Assembly: GCF_014490035.1 (NCBI RefSeq)
Contig: NZ_CP061008.1
Coordinates: 5,704,001 to 5,768,000, forward strand
Direction of reading: 5' to 3'
DNA length: 64,000 bases
From: Achromobacter xylosoxidans
GTDB lineage: Bacteria; Pseudomonadota; Gammaproteobacteria; Burkholderiales; Burkholderiaceae_B
Below the pieces are notes generated by a model. It was not told where the DNA came from. It ran no database searches and was given only the letters and a program-made list of their open reading frames with translations. Position 1 is the stretch's first letter, and each line of letters starts with the position of its first letter. Shown here one piece after another: positions 7,073 through 19,219 of the stretch. Both the position numbers and the translations under genes were made by a program.

Positions 7073-8503
7073 TTAAGAACCCGCCGCCGCACCGCCAGCA
7101 GACTCAGCATCATCCCCACCGAGCGCCTGATAAACCGTCACCTGATTCACCAGCCGATTCAACATATTCTCATCCCGCGAAACCTCAGCCACCCGCCGCT
7201 TCTCCTGCGCATCCAGCCAATCCTTCAGCGGCACGGCCCCCGCCCGGTAGCGCACTTCGTACAGCCGCTCGGCCTCGCGCGCCGCGCGCAGAGATGCGTC
7301 CAGCTGTTCCGCCTGCAAGCGCAGTTGCGTGCGATTGGACAACGCGTTCTCCACGTCCGCCATCGCCTGGTACAGCGCCTGCCGGAAATTCACCACACGC
7401 TCTTCGTAGTCGGCCTTGGAGATCTTGATGTTGAGCTGCATCTGGTTCCATTGCAGGAACGGCAGCGTCAGCGCCGCCCCCAGCGAGCCTACCGGGTTCT
7501 TCAGAACGTCGGACAGCGAGGGACTCGAGCTTCCCAAGGCGCCGGTCAGCGTCAATGGCGGATAGAAGCTGGCGCGGGTCGCGTCAACGGTGGACAGGGA
7601 CTGGCGCAGGCGCAGTTCGGCGGCGCGCAGGTCGGGACGGCGGCCCAGCAGGTCGGCCGGCACGCCGGCGCGCGCTTGCGGCAAGGGATAGCCCGGCAAC
7701 CGCGCCGGGTCGGCCATCATGCGGTCCGGCGGGCCGTCGAACAGGATGGTCAGCGCGTTGGCGTACTCCACGCGCTGCTGCACCAGCAGCGTATGAGCGG
7801 CTTCCTGGCTGGCCACGGTCTGTTCGGCCTCGGCCATTTCCAGCGCCGACGCGCCGCCCGCCGCGTACTGCGCCCGCACCAGATCCTGCGTCTTGCGCGC
7901 GTAGGCGATGCTCTCGGCGCTGCTGGCGATGCGCTGGTTGATGAAGGCGGTCTGCCAGTACAGCGTGGCGGTAGTGCCCACCAGGGACAGCGCGGCGCTC
8001 TGCCGGTCCTGCTCGGTCGCCAGAGCGTCCCATTGCGCCGCGTCGCGCTGGCTGGACAGCTTGCCCCACAGATCCGCTTCGTAGCTGACGGTCAACTGCA
8101 CGGCGTTGGTCCGGGTAATGGCGCGATCGCCGTACAGGTTGCGGTTGCGCGTCACATCGGCATTGCCGCCCAGTTGCGGCAGCAGCTTGTCCTCGGTGAT
8201 TCCAGCCTGGTACTGCGCCCGGCGCACGCGGATCGCGGCGGCGGCCAGGTCGTTGTTGCGCGCCAGCGCGGCGTCGACCAGGCCGTTGAGCGTCGGGTCG
8301 TTGAAATTGCGCCACCACTCGCCGCCATCGGCCAGCGGCCCGGCCTGGAAGTCGCCGGCAAGCGCATGGGTCCAGGCCGCGGGGGTGGACGTCAGCGGCC
8401 GTTCGTAGTCCGTATGCAGCAGGCTGCCGCAGCCGGCCAAGGCCAGCAGCAACGCCAGGGCGGCGGGTTTGCAGATCAGGGAAACCGCTTTCATCTTCCT
8501 CAT
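7073..8503 (-). CDS. Outer-membrane efflux lipoprotein (NodT/OprM family)
   Basis: 476 aa TolC-like outer-membrane factor. The N-terminus is a lipoprotein signal peptide with lipobox LAGC and lipidated C25. Two repeated outer-membrane efflux domains follow, recognisable from [27 protein letters not shown] and [18 protein letters not shown] fragments, each in the alpha-helical barrel half. It forms the exit duct for the MacA-MacB pump encoded just upstream. I chose the ATG at 8503, whose ATGA overlaps the macB stop, giving tight coupling; longer in-frame starts would add about 70 residues without signal-peptide character. Confidence 0.92.
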   Translation of the reverse strand: MRKMKAVSLICKPAALALLLALAGCGSLLHTDYERPLTSTPAAWTHALAGDFQAGPLADGGEWWRNFNDPTLNGLVDAALARNNDLAAAAIRVRRAQYQAGITEDKLLPQLGGNADVTRNRNLYGDRAITRTNAVQLTVSYEADLWGKLSSQRDAAQWDALATEQDRQSAALSLVGTTATLYWQTAFINQRIASSAESIAYARKTQDLVRAQYAAGGASALEMAEAEQTVASQEAAHTLLVQQRVEYANALTILFDGPPDRMMADPARLPGYPLPQARAGVPADLLGRRPDLRAAELRLRQSLSTVDATRASFYPPLTLTGALGSSSPSLSDVLKNPVGSLGAALTLPFLQWNQMQLNIKISKADYEERVVNFRQALYQAMADVENALSNRTQLRLQAEQLDASLRAAREAERLYEVRYRAGAVPLKDWLDAQEKRRVAEVSRDENMLNRLVNQVTVYQALGGDDAESAGGAAAGS

Positions 8504-10458
8504 TCCCGGGCCAGGGCCTCGACGGGATCCAGACGCGCCGCATTGCGCGCCGGCAAATAGCCAAAAAGCACACCGATCAAGGTCGAGCAGCTGAACGCCG
8601 CCACCATCGATGTCGTGGAATAGATCATCTGGAACGACCCGCGCGTCGCCTTGGAAACCAGCACGCCCAGCCCCAGCGACAGCACGATGCCGATGGCGCC
8701 GCCTATCAGGCACACCAGCACCGCTTCAATCAGGAACTGCTGCATGATGTCGCTGCGCCGCGCCCCCACCGCCATGCGCACGCCGATCTCGCGGGTACGC
8801 TCGGTCACGGAAACCAGCATGATGTTCATGACCCCGATGCCGCCCACCATCAGCGAGATGAGCGCAATCATGGACACCAGCAGCGTCATGGTCGCGGTGG
8901 TGCGTTCGATGGTCTTGCGGATCGCGTCCGTGTTGAACACGAAGAAATCCTTGGTCACGTGGCGCCGCGTCAGCACGCGCACGATGGCCTGTTCCGCCGC
9001 GGCGGGCGGCGAAGCGTCATTGACGCGCACCGTGATGCTCTTCAGATGCTGCTGGCCCAGCACGCGCGACAGCGCCGTGGTGTAGGGAACCCAGACGTTC
9101 AACGAGTCATTGCTGCCGAAGACGGTTTCCTTCTTTTGCGTCACCCCGATCACGCGCGCCGGCATCGATCCCAGAAATACCACTTGCCCGATGGGCTCGG
9201 TATGCGAACCGAACAGCTTGCGCCGGGTGGCGTCATCGATCACCACTTCCTGCGCGCGCCGCAACACGCTGGTTTCGTCGAAGAACTTGCCCTGGGCCAG
9301 CTTGATGGCGCGCACGCGGAAATATTGCTCGCCCACGCCCTGGATCACGCCGGTCACCGACACGTTGCGATAGCGCAGCGTGTTGCTGGTCGAGACTTCC
9401 GGCGTGACGCTGTCCACATAGGACTCGCGCGCCAGGGCGTCGGCGTCGGCCGGCACCAGGGTGCGGATATTCACGGCCTTCTCGTCACCGAAGTCCTTGC
9501 CCGGAAATATCTCCACCGTGTTGGTGCCGATTTCGCTGATGTCGTCCAGGATCTTGCGGCGCGAGCCTTCGCCCAGCGCCACCACCGACACCACGGCCGC
9601 GATGCCGATGATGATGCCCAGCATCGTCAGCGAGGTGCGCAGCCGGTGCGCGTTCATGGCCAATAGCGCCATGCGCAGCGCCTCGCGGCAACGGTCCAGG
9701 TAAGCCTGCCAGACGGGCCGCGCGGCCAGCGCCGGCGCGTCTTCCTTGATGCGCTCGGTCCGCGGCGCGTCGGGATTGCGCTTGTCGGCGACGATCTCGC
9801 CGTCGCTGATCTCGATGATGCGCTGGGCGTGGCGCGCCACGTTCATGTCGTGCGTGACGATGATGATGGTATGGCCGGCCGCGTTCAGTTCTTCCAGGAT
9901 GCGCAGCACCTCCTGGCCGGTGTGCGTGTCCAGCGCGCCGGTCGGCTCGTCGGCCAGGATGATGTCACCGCCATTCATCAGCGCGCGCGCGATGCTGACG
10001 CGCTGCTGCTGGCCGCCGGACAGCTGCCCGGGCCGATGCCCGGTCCTGTCGCCCAGGCCCAGCCGCCGCAGCAGTTCGTCGGCACGCGCCAGGCGCGCCT
10101 CGCGCCGCTTGCCGGCGTAGACGGCCGGCACCTCGACGTTGCCCTGCGCGGTCAGGTCCGACAGCAGGTGGTAACGCTGGAAGATGAAGCCGAAGTGCTC
10201 GCGGCGCAGTTCGGCCAGTTCGTCCGGGTCCAGCTCACCCGTGCTGCGCCCGTCGACCCGGTAATCGCCGCGGGTGGGACGGTCCAGGCAGCCCAGGATG
10301 TTCATGAGCGTGGACTTGCCCGACCCGGACGCGCCCACGATCGCCACCATCTCGCCGGACTCGATGGCCAGGTTGATGTCCTTCAGGACCGCGATGGTCT
10401 GCTCGCCCGCGGGAAACTCGCGGCGCACGCCCTTAAGCGAGATCAGAGGCCCGCTCAT
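8500..10458 (-). CDS. macB: MacB-type ABC efflux pump, fused ATPase and permease
   Basis: 652 aa inner-membrane ABC transporter of the MacB family (macrolides, lipids, toxins or siderophores in different species). The N-terminal ATPase has Walker A GASGSGKS, signature [15 protein letters not shown] and Walker [13 protein letters not shown] within about residues 1-230. It is followed by one membrane segment near residue 275 ([20 protein letters not shown]), a periplasmic MacB core domain, and a three-helix FtsX-type segment at the C-terminus ([20 protein letters not shown] and later). The start ATG is 1 nt after the macA stop; an upstream in-frame ATG is less likely because it lies within macA. 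The substrate is unknown. Confidence 0.95.
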   Translation of the reverse strand: MSGPLISLKGVRREFPAGEQTIAVLKDINLAIESGEMVAIVGASGSGKSTLMNILGCLDRPTRGDYRVDGRSTGELDPDELAELRREHFGFIFQRYHLLSDLTAQGNVEVPAVYAGKRREARLARADELLRRLGLGDRTGHRPGQLSGGQQQRVSIARALMNGGDIILADEPTGALDTHTGQEVLRILEELNAAGHTIIIVTHDMNVARHAQRIIEISDGEIVADKRNPDAPRTERIKEDAPALAARPVWQAYLDRCREALRMALLAMNAHRLRTSLTMLGIIIGIAAVVSVVALGEGSRRKILDDISEIGTNTVEIFPGKDFGDEKAVNIRTLVPADADALARESYVDSVTPEVSTSNTLRYRNVSVTGVIQGVGEQYFRVRAIKLAQGKFFDETSVLRRAQEVVIDDATRRKLFGSHTEPIGQVVFLGSMPARVIGVTQKKETVFGSNDSLNVWVPYTTALSRVLGQQHLKSITVRVNDASPPAAAEQAIVRVLTRRHVTKDFFVFNTDAIRKTIERTTATMTLLVSMIALISLMVGGIGVMNIMLVSVTERTREIGVRMAVGARRSDIMQQFLIEAVLVCLIGGAIGIVLSLGLGVLVSKATRGSFQMIYSTTSMVAAFSCSTLIGVLFGYLPARNAARLDPVEALARE

Positions 10459-10459
10459 G

Positions 10460-11644
10460 TCAGGCTCCCGGCGTGGCGGCCGGCGCGGCATCCGCCGACA
10501 CGACGCGCTCGCCCACCTCCAGCCCTTCCAGCACCTGCGCCTGGACGTTGTTGTTCATGCCTATCCTGACCTGGCGCGTTTCGGTCTTGTTGTCCTTCAG
10601 GACCACGCGCACGGCGTAGCGGCCGTCCTGGCCGCGCTTGCCCAGCGCCGAGGCCGGCACCACCACCGTGTCCTTGGCCTCGCCCAGCACGATGAAGACC
10701 TGGGCGGTCATGGAGATGCGCAGCTTCTCGTCCGGGTTGGGCACGTCGAACAGGCCGTTGTAGTAGACGGCGGCGGTGGTGGAGCTGCCGCTGGCCGATC
10801 CGGTCAGGGAAGACGTCGCGTCGTCCTTCTGCACCGAATCCGGCGCCGGTTCCACCGCGCGCAGCTGGGCGCGGTAGCGCTCGTCGGGCTCGCCCAGGAT
10901 GGTGAAGTACACCGGCAAGCCCGGCTTCACGCGGGTGACGTCGGCTTCCGAGATCTGCGCCTTGATGGTCATGGTGTCGACCTGAGCCACTTTGATGATG
11001 GTGGGCGCGCTCTGGATGGAGTTGACGGTCTGGCCTTCCTTGGTCACCACCGCGACCACCATGCCGTCGATGGGCGAGACGATGCGGGTGTAGCCCAGGT
11101 TGACGCGGGCGGTGTCGACCTGGATCTCGGCCTGCGCGATCTGCGCGTCCAGCGAGGCGATCTCGGCGCGGGTCACGCCCAGCGTCGCCTCGGCGCTCTC
11201 GTAGGCCTCGCGCGAACTGGCGTCGGCCGCCAGCATCTGCCGCTGGCGGCGGAAGGCCAGCTCGGCCTGCTTCAGCGTGGCGACCTTGGCGGCCCGCTCG
11301 GCGCGGCGGGTCTGCAGGGCGGCCTCGGCGTTGCGCAGCTCGTTCTGCTGGGTCATGTCGTCGATCTCGGCCACCAGCTGGCCCTTTTTGACGCGGTCGC
11401 CCAGCGCCACCTTCAGGGACTTCAGCTGGCCGGTGGCCTGGGCGCCGACGCTGACGCGTTCGATGGCGTCGATGGTGCCGCTGGCCAGCACGCTGTCTTC
11501 AAGATCGGCGCGCGTGACCTCGGCCACCGCGAAAGTGGGCGGCGGCGTCGCGGAGAAGAACGCGGCGCGCACGCCGAACACGGCTAACAGGAGCAAAACG
11601 GCGATCAGGGAGTAGCGCTTGAACTTGCTGCGGGACTTTTTCAT
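10460..11644 (-). CDS. macA: MacA-type periplasmic adaptor (membrane fusion protein)
   Basis: 394 aa HlyD-like adaptor linking MacB to the outer-membrane channel. A single N-terminal membrane anchor ([20 protein letters not shown]) is followed by a biotinyl-lipoyl half ([20 protein letters not shown]), a long alpha-helical hairpin with heptad-like pattern around residues 85-165, and beta-barrel and membrane-proximal domains ([14 protein letters not shown]). First gene of the macA-macB-outer membrane factor operon. No two-component regulator lies beside it; the 409-bp upstream gap probably carries the promoter. Confidence 0.94.
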   Translation of the reverse strand: MKKSRSKFKRYSLIAVLLLLAVFGVRAAFFSATPPPTFAVAEVTRADLEDSVLASGTIDAIERVSVGAQATGQLKSLKVALGDRVKKGQLVAEIDDMTQQNELRNAEAALQTRRAERAAKVATLKQAELAFRRQRQMLAADASSREAYESAEATLGVTRAEIASLDAQIAQAEIQVDTARVNLGYTRIVSPIDGMVVAVVTKEGQTVNSIQSAPTIIKVAQVDTMTIKAQISEADVTRVKPGLPVYFTILGEPDERYRAQLRAVEPAPDSVQKDDATSSLTGSASGSSTTAAVYYNGLFDVPNPDEKLRISMTAQVFIVLGEAKDTVVVPASALGKRGQDGRYAVRVVLKDNKTETRQVRIGMNNNVQAQVLEGLEVGERVVSADAAPAATPGA

Positions 11645-12053
11645 TGAACCTGCCGGATGTAGCGCCGGCTATCGGGCCGGCGCCGGTATTGCGAATTGCG
11701 GACCAGGCAAGCGACCTTGCCCACGATGCTTGCTCATCCTAAACGTGTCGTCCGCCGGAACCATCGACGATCTGTGGCAAAACGGTGAAAAACAGTAAAG
11801 CGGGCCGGAACGTCAAGGTCCGCGTGATTGTTCCGTTGCATGAACGATACAACGCTTTGTCCGTGACTCGCGAAAGCCCTTGCCCGTAGATGCGGCGAAC
11901 GTGCCGCCATCTTGCGCCATAAGCATGCGAGTTCGCCCCTAGATAGCCGCCATCATGCGATTGGCGCCAATATGCGTTTGCGGCGCTGCAAAACAGCCAC
12001 GCCTCGACATAGGGCGACGATATGGCCAGAATGAACGCAGTTAAGCCGTATCC
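11645..12053. other. 409-bp intergenic region between divergent macA and MFS gene
   Basis: This gap separates leftward macA from the rightward MFS gene and should hold both promoters. It is visibly less GC-rich than its flanks around 11760-11860. It has two similar segments, GCCGCCATCTTGCG at 11903 and GCCGCCATCATGCG at 11946, and a 10-bp palindrome TTGGCGCCAA at 11961-11970. A 109-codon leftward open frame covers much of it but shows no recognisable domain and runs into the MFS start, so I do not call it a gene. Confidence 0.6.
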
Positions 12054-13262
12054 GTGTCCACTTCTCATAGATCCCCCTCTTCGTCACCCAGTTCCCCAGA
12101 GTTTTCCGGGGCGGTGCTTTTGTGCCTCCTGGCCATGATGAACCACGTGGCGCTCACAGGGGGACGGATCACCGTCTCACTCACCGCGCTGCAGATGGGG
12201 CTGTCGACCTTCAAGGTGGGCACGCTGGTTGCGGTGTTCGCGGTACTGCCCATGCTGTTCTCGGTGCGCGCCGGCCGCTGGGTCGACCGGGTCGGCATCG
12301 TGCGGCCGCTGGTCATCGGCACGGCCCTGGTCGCCTCCGGCACCGCGCTGCCCTTCATCTCCCAGACCCAGTTCGCCCTGCTGATTGCCTCCTGTTGCAT
12401 CGGTATCGGCTTCATGTTGCATCAGGTCGCCACGCAGGATCTGCTGGGCCACGCCGAACCGGCGCAGCGGCTGCGCAATTTTTCCTTCATGTCGCTGGCG
12501 CTGGCGGGGTCCGGATTCTCGGGCCCGCTGATCGCCGGGCTGGCCATCGACCATCTGGGCACGCGCCTGGCCTTCGGCCTGCTGACCTTGGGTCCGCTGA
12601 TTTCGGCGGGCGGGCTTTATGTGTTGCGTCACCAATTGAAGGCAGTGGATTCGCAGCTGTCAGGCAAAAAAGAGGCCGAAAAGCGGCGCGTTACCGAATT
12701 GCTGGAAGTGCCGGCATTGCGCCGCATATTGATGGTCAACACGATTTTGTCCGGCGCGTGGGACACCCATTTGTTCGTCGTGCCCATTTTCGGCGTCGCC
12801 ATCGGCCTGTCAGCGACCACGATCGGCATCATTCTTGCGTCCTTCGCGGCGGCTACTTTCGTTATCCGCCTGATATTGCCCTTCATCCAGCGCCGCGTGC
12901 GGTCCTGGACGCTGGTGCGGGTAGCGATGGCGACAGCAGCCATCGATTTCATGCTTTACCCGCTGTTCACCGACGTTAACGTCCTGATCGTGTTGTCTTT
13001 CATCCTCGGTCTGGCCTTGGGCTGCTGCCAGCCGAGCATGCTCTCGCTGCTGCACCAGCATTCTCCGCCAGGCCGCGCCGCCGAGGCCGTGGGCCTGCGG
13101 ATGGCCCTGATCAACGGCTCGCAGGTGTCCCTGCCGTTGACCTTCGGCGCGCTCGGTGCGGTAATTGGCGTTGCCCCCCTCTTCTGGGCGTACTCCGTGG
13201 CCCTGATGGCCGGAGGCTGGGCCAACCGCAATCCCCCGATCGAATCTGAACGCAAAGCGTAG
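12054..13262 (+). CDS. Major facilitator superfamily transporter
   Basis: 402 aa, about 12 predicted membrane helices, beginning with LLCLLAMMNHVALTGGRITV. The MFS A-like motif appears as GRWVDRVGIVRPL between helices 2 and 3, and a hydrophilic central loop (about residues 200-220, rich in Lys/Glu) separates two six-helix halves. It is probably a proton-coupled drug or metabolite exporter in the inner membrane; the substrate is unknown. The start is GTG; no good ribosome site is visible, and an ATG near codon 28 is the main alternative but would cut the first helix. It precedes the ChaC-like gene by 2 nt, so they may be co-transcribed. Confidence 0.85.
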   Translation: MSTSHRSPSSSPSSPEFSGAVLLCLLAMMNHVALTGGRITVSLTALQMGLSTFKVGTLVAVFAVLPMLFSVRAGRWVDRVGIVRPLVIGTALVASGTALPFISQTQFALLIASCCIGIGFMLHQVATQDLLGHAEPAQRLRNFSFMSLALAGSGFSGPLIAGLAIDHLGTRLAFGLLTLGPLISAGGLYVLRHQLKAVDSQLSGKKEAEKRRVTELLEVPALRRILMVNTILSGAWDTHLFVVPIFGVAIGLSATTIGIILASFAAATFVIRLILPFIQRRVRSWTLVRVAMATAAIDFMLYPLFTDVNVLIVLSFILGLALGCCQPSMLSLLHQHSPPGRAAEAVGLRMALINGSQVSLPLTFGALGAVIGVAPLFWAYSVALMAGGWANRNPPIESERKA

Positions 13263-13264
13263 CC

Positions 13265-13927
13265 GTGAACATGCTGTCCTCTCCTCCCGCCGCCGGCAAT
13301 TCCGGCGCCAGCCTGCCCTTTCGTCTTTGGACTGCGCAAGAGCGGCAGGAATCGCTGGACGAGGCCCTGCGCCACTGGCAATCGGGCGAAGACGTGTGGG
13401 TCTACGGCTACGGTTCCCTGATCTGGCGGCCCGACTTCGATTTCGTCGAGCGCCGGCTGGCGACCCTGCGCGGCCACCACCGGGCGCTATGCCTGTGGTC
13501 GCGGGTCAACCGCGGCACCCCGGAATGCCCGGGTTTGGTATTCGGCCTGGACCGGGGAGGCTCCTGCCGCGGGGTGGTCTACCGCCTGGCGGGCGACCAG
13601 GTGCCGACCTATTTCCCCGCGCTCTGGGAGCGCGAGATGTCCACCGGCGCCTATCTGCCCCGCTGGATCAACTGCGCCACCGATACCGGCACCGTGCGGG
13701 CGCTGGTCTTCATCATGAACCGGGACAATCCGGCCTACATCCGCGCCCTGCCCGAGCCCGAGCTGCTGGCCATCGTGCGCCGCGCCGCCGGCCGCTATGG
13801 CCCCTGCACCGAATATGTGGTGCAGACCGCCCAGGCGCTGCGCGCCGCCGGCATCCATGACGCCCGCCTGGACGCCATCGCGCGCCGGCTGGAGCTGGAC
13901 GCGCACACGCTGCCGGAAGGCGCCTGA
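13265..13927 (+). CDS. ChaC-like gamma-glutamylcyclotransferase
   Basis: 220 aa ChaC/GGCT-fold enzyme that releases 5-oxoproline and Cys-Gly from glutathione in the cytoplasm. The substrate-binding loop YGSLIW is at about residue 45, followed by RGHHRALCLWS and the segment containing the catalytic glutamate, ALWEREMSTGAYLPRW. The C-terminal part (AGRYGPCTEYVVQTAQALRA) also fits ChaC. The frame opens with GTG 2 nt after the MFS stop; an in-frame ATG follows two codons later and may be the true start. The glutathione role is family knowledge; it is not shown by neighbours. Confidence 0.85.
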   Translation: MNMLSSPPAAGNSGASLPFRLWTAQERQESLDEALRHWQSGEDVWVYGYGSLIWRPDFDFVERRLATLRGHHRALCLWSRVNRGTPECPGLVFGLDRGGSCRGVVYRLAGDQVPTYFPALWEREMSTGAYLPRWINCATDTGTVRALVFIMNRDNPAYIRALPEPELLAIVRRAAGRYGPCTEYVVQTAQALRAAGIHDARLDAIARRLELDAHTLPEGA

Positions 13928-14032
13928 GGCCCGGCCTCGGGAAATCTTGCCTGCGCCCTGAGCGGGGTCAATAAGGGTACCGCCTTCCAGGCGGTATAAA
14001 CTCCTTGTTATCAACGCTGAACTACTAGCCCC

Positions 14033-14662
14033 ATGTCCGTCTCTGATCTGCGTCAAAGCTACGACAAGAACGTGCTGCTCGAAGGCCAGGCTGCCGCCTC
14101 CCCGTTCGAGCAGTTCACCCGCTGGTTCGACGAGGCCCTGGCCGCCAAGGTCCCCGAACCCAACGCCATGACCCTGGCCACGGTGGACGCCAGCGGCCAG
14201 CCCAGCGCGCGCATCGTCCTGATCAAGGGCTTCGATGAGCGCGGGTTCACGTTCTTCACCAATTACGAATCCCGCAAGGGCCTGGACCTGCAGGCCGAGC
14301 CGCGCGCCAGCCTGCTGTTCTTCTGGCAGCCGCTGGAGCGCCAGGTCCGCATCGAAGGCGTGGTCGAAAAAGTGGCCGGCGACGAGTCGGACGCCTACTA
14401 CCACAGCCGGCCCGCCGGTTCGCGCATCGGCGCCTGGGCCTCGCGCCAGAGCCAGCCCATCACCCGTGAAGAGCTGGAAGCCCGCGAACAGGAATTCCGC
14501 GAGCGCTTCGGCGAACAGCCGCCGCGCCCGCCGCACTGGGGCGGCTACCGCCTGAAGCCCACCGCCTTCGAATTCTGGCAAGGCCGGCCTTCGCGCCTGC
14601 ATGACCGCCTGCGCTATGTCGCCGACGGCCAGGCCTGGAAGATCGAACGCCTGTCGCCTTGA
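14033..14662 (+). CDS. pdxH: Pyridoxamine/pyridoxine 5'-phosphate oxidase (PdxH)
   Basis: 209 aa FMN enzyme that oxidises pyridoxamine- or pyridoxine-5'-phosphate to pyridoxal 5'-phosphate. Conserved pieces include [13 protein letters not shown] at the N-terminus, the FMN-binding [20 protein letters not shown] and [24 protein letters not shown], and the C-terminal signature PPHWGGYRL with RLHDRLRY. Length is as expected. A TATAAA box at 13995-14000 follows a small dyad at 13978-13996 (TACCGCCT, AGGCGGTA) and may be part of the promoter. The stop overlaps the first possible start of the next gene. Confidence 0.96.
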   Translation: MSVSDLRQSYDKNVLLEGQAAASPFEQFTRWFDEALAAKVPEPNAMTLATVDASGQPSARIVLIKGFDERGFTFFTNYESRKGLDLQAEPRASLLFFWQPLERQVRIEGVVEKVAGDESDAYYHSRPAGSRIGAWASRQSQPITREELEAREQEFRERFGEQPPRPPHWGGYRLKPTAFEFWQGRPSRLHDRLRYVADGQAWKIERLSP

Positions 14663-14700
14663 TGCCGGGCGCCTCGCGCCTGCCCCCAATTAACGATTGC

Positions 14701-16331
<1,631 letters not shown>

Positions 16332-16410
16332 TCTCCGCGCCGTGCATGCCGCGCGTGGCGCCATCAATAAATACTGTCACCTTTTCTCCTTTTTCTCCTC
16401 TCCCTGAACC

Positions 16411-17265
16411 ATGCAGCACAACGACTACATCCTGACCCTGTCCTGCCCCGACCGCACGGGCATCGTGTACCGCGTCAGCGGCCTGTTGTTCGAATTGGGC
16501 TGCAACATCCTGGATTCGCAGCAGTTCGGCGACGAAGAGACCGGCCGCTTCTTCCTGCGCGTGCACTTCGACGTGCCGGCGGGCGTGTCCGTGGATGATT
16601 TGCGGGCGCGGCTGGATGGCATGTCCGCCGAGTACGGCATGGAGCTGAAGCTGCATGACGCCCGCCGCAAGGAACGCCTGCTGATCATGGTCAGCAAGCA
16701 GGGGCACTGCCTGAACGACCTGCTGTTCCGCGTGCATAGCGGCCATCTGCATGCCGAAGTAGCCGCCATCGTCTCGAATCACAACGACTACGCCAGCCTG
16801 GCCGCTTCCTACGGCATCCCGTTCCACTACCTGCCGGTCACCGCCGACACCAAGGCGGAACAGGAAAAGCAGGTGCTGGCCCTGGTCGATCAGGAAGGCA
16901 TCGACCTGGTGGTGCTGGCCCGCTACATGCAGATCCTGTCGGAAGACATGTGCCGCGCGCTGAACGGCCGCGCCATCAACATCCATCACAGCTTCCTGCC
17001 CAGCTTCAAGGGCGCCCGTCCCTACCACCAGGCGCATGCGCGCGGCGTCAAGATCATCGGCGCCACCGCCCACTACGTGACCTCGGACCTGGACGAAGGC
17101 CCCATCATCGACCAGGACATCGAACGCGTGGACCACACGATGACCGCCCAGGACCTGACCCAGGTCGGCAGCGACATCGAATCCCTGGTGCTGTCGCGCG
17201 CCGTGCGCAGCCACGTCGAGCACCGCATCCTGCTCAACCGCAACAAGACCGTCGTCTTCCGCTAG
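16411..17265 (+). CDS. purU: Formyltetrahydrofolate deformylase (PurU)
   Basis: 284 aa enzyme that hydrolyses 10-formyl-THF to THF and formate, balancing the one-carbon pool and feeding PurT. An N-terminal ACT domain (about residues 7-80, LSCPDRTGIVYRVSG) is followed by a formyltransferase-fold domain. The catalytic Asn-His-Asp set lies in NIHHSFLPSFKGARPY and ATAHYVTSDLDEGPI. The last point distinguishes it from PurN, which lacks the ACT domain. The leader has no evident ribosome site; instead it is a pyrimidine tract (TTTTCTCCTTTTTCTCC). Confidence 0.95.
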   Translation: MQHNDYILTLSCPDRTGIVYRVSGLLFELGCNILDSQQFGDEETGRFFLRVHFDVPAGVSVDDLRARLDGMSAEYGMELKLHDARRKERLLIMVSKQGHCLNDLLFRVHSGHLHAEVAAIVSNHNDYASLAASYGIPFHYLPVTADTKAEQEKQVLALVDQEGIDLVVLARYMQILSEDMCRALNGRAINIHHSFLPSFKGARPYHQAHARGVKIIGATAHYVTSDLDEGPIIDQDIERVDHTMTAQDLTQVGSDIESLVLSRAVRSHVEHRILLNRNKTVVFR

Positions 17266-17270
17266 GAAGA

Positions 17271-17290
17271 TGGGGGCTCCCAGGCCCCCA
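17271..17290. terminator. Weak candidate hairpin between convergent purU and SulP genes
   Basis: TGGGGGC (17271-17277) pairs with GCCCCCA (17284-17290) around a 6-nt loop. It lies between two convergent stops, where a terminator is expected, but it lacks a U-run on either strand, so termination may be by another means. Confidence 0.35.
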
Positions 17291-17298
17291 CCAACCGT

Positions 17299-18966
17299 CT
17301 AACCGCCCTCGGCCTCCAGCGCCAGGGCGGCAGCCGTGGCGCCCGCCACGTCGGGCTGCAGATGACCTTGCAGTCGCTTGTACAGGCCGACGCGGCGCAC
17401 GATGTCCTGCGGCTGCCCCATCAGGCCCGAGACGATCAGCGCCACGCCACGCGTCTCGCACGCCTTGCTCAGTGCTTCGAGCGCTTCGGCGCCGGTCGAA
17501 TCCACGTAGATCACGTTCTTCAGGTCCAGCACCAGCGCCCGGGCCGGCAGGCGGTCTTCCAGCGATTCCACCAGCTTGGTCGCGCCGAAGAAGACGGTGC
17601 CGTACAGGCGCCAGACCTCGATCTTTCCATCCATGCCAGCCAGCAAGGGCTGCTCGGCGGCCGTGATGCGCTCGGCGCGCGACAGGCTGGAGATGCGGTA
17701 AATGAAGGTCAGGCAGGCGGCGAAAATGCCGAATTCGACCGCGACCGTCAGGTCGAAGACCACCGTCAGCACGAACACCGACACCAGCGTGATCCGGTAC
17801 GGCAGCCGGTAGCTCTTGAGCCGCGCGAACTCGCGCCATTCGCCCATGTTCCAGGCCACGAACATCAGGATGGCCGCCAGGGTGGCCAGCGGTATCGAGG
17901 CCGCCAGGGGCGCCGCCGCCAGCATCACCACGAGGAGCACCAGCGCGTGCACCATGCCCGCGACGGGGCTGGTGGCGCCGCTTTTCACATTGGTCACGGT
18001 GCGCGCAATCGTGCCCGTGGCCGGCATGCCACCGAAGAACGGCGTGACGAAGTTGGCGACGCCCTGGGCCATCAGCTCCTGGTTGGGGTCGTGCCGGTCG
18101 CCTATCATGCCGTCGGCCACCCGCGCGCACAGCAGCGACTCGATGGCGCCCAGCGCCGCAAGCGTGATGGTGGGCATGAGCAGGAAGCGGGCCGACTCCC
18201 AACTGAACGCAGGCAACGTGAAATCCGGCAGCGCGGCCGGAATGCCGCCGAAGCGGCTGCCGATGGTTTCCACGGGCAGGCCGAACACTGCCACCGCCGC
18301 GGTCGCCAGCACCAGCGCGATGATCGAGCCCGGCACGCGGGCCAGCCTGGCCGCCCGCTGGCCGCCCCATTTAGGCAGCCAGCGCTGCCAGCCGACGATC
18401 ACCGCCAGCGACAGCAGCGCGATGCCGGCCGCCCAGGGATTCAGCGAGGACAGATGGCTGCCCAGCGCGCCCAGGATGCCGAAGAAGTCACCCGGCATCT
18501 TGGGGATCGCCAGGCCCAGGAAATCCTTGACCTGCGACAGCGCGATCAGCACCGCAATGCCGTTGGTGAAGCCGATGATCACCGCCACCGGGATGAAACG
18601 CACCAGCGTGCCCAGCCTGAGCAGCCCCATCACGAACAGCAGCACGCCGGACAGCGCCGTGGCGATGATCAGATTGGCCACGCCGTACTGCTGCACGATG
18701 TCGTAAACGATGACGATGAAGGCGCCCGCCGGTCCGCCGATCTGCACCCGGCTGCCACCCAGCAGGGCGATCAGGAAGCCCGCGATGATGGAAGTGAACA
18801 GCCCGGCCTCGGGCTTGAGGCCCGACCCGATGGCGAAGGCCATGGCCAGGGGCAGCGCGACCACGGCCACGGTGAGGCCCGCGCCCAGGTCCTGGGCGAA
18901 GCGGACACGGTCGTAATCGCGCAACGCGTCGAAAAGACGCGGATGAAACGAAAAAGGAATTTCCAC
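17299..18966 (-). CDS. SulP-family inorganic anion transporter with STAS domain
   Basis: 555 aa inner-membrane SulP carrier (sulfate, bicarbonate or dicarboxylate). The hydrophobic part carries the early signature LGAGLTVAVVALPLAMAFA and GGSRVQIGGPAGAFIV, then LLCARVADGMIGDRHDPNQE and FFGGMPATGTIARTVTN. The C-terminal STAS domain (about the last 110 residues) contains LDLKNVIYVDSTGAEALEAL. I chose GTG at 18966, which has CGGAG six nt upstream, and the protein then starts just before the cytoplasmic N-terminal helix; an ATG 69 nt further upstream is possible. The transported anion is not evident. Confidence 0.9.
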   Translation of the reverse strand: MEIPFSFHPRLFDALRDYDRVRFAQDLGAGLTVAVVALPLAMAFAIGSGLKPEAGLFTSIIAGFLIALLGGSRVQIGGPAGAFIVIVYDIVQQYGVANLIIATALSGVLLFVMGLLRLGTLVRFIPVAVIIGFTNGIAVLIALSQVKDFLGLAIPKMPGDFFGILGALGSHLSSLNPWAAGIALLSLAVIVGWQRWLPKWGGQRAARLARVPGSIIALVLATAAVAVFGLPVETIGSRFGGIPAALPDFTLPAFSWESARFLLMPTITLAALGAIESLLCARVADGMIGDRHDPNQELMAQGVANFVTPFFGGMPATGTIARTVTNVKSGATSPVAGMVHALVLLVVMLAAAPLAASIPLATLAAILMFVAWNMGEWREFARLKSYRLPYRITLVSVFVLTVVFDLTVAVEFGIFAACLTFIYRISSLSRAERITAAEQPLLAGMDGKIEVWRLYGTVFFGATKLVESLEDRLPARALVLDLKNVIYVDSTGAEALEALSKACETRGVALIVSGLMGQPQDIVRRVGLYKRLQGHLQPDVAGATAAALALEAEGG

Positions 18967-19219
18967 GAAAGACTCCGGAGAAGCGGAACCGAAAAACCCT
19001 GCAGTGGGGTTCAGTACTTCGCCGGAGGGCCGCAATGGCGCAGCCTGGTGATGAAACGCCTGCGGCGCGTGAGCGGCAGGACTGGACGGTAGGACATGGC
19101 TGATACCCGGAATTCGCGTTCGTATGCAAACGGTTCCCTCCCTGGCCGCCGGACTGGCGGCGCGGGGATACCGCTAACGATAAGCCTTCGGGCGGGCTCT
19201 GCCTAGCCGGCGGCGGATT

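Noticed and set aside
11739..12068. 109-codon leftward open frame between macA and the MFS gene
   Set aside because: No recognisable domain, composition unlike neighbouring genes, and it overlaps the MFS start and the expected promoter region.
16332..16410. Possible riboswitch upstream of purU
   Set aside because: The 79-nt leader is too short and lacks conserved glycine, THF or purine riboswitch elements.
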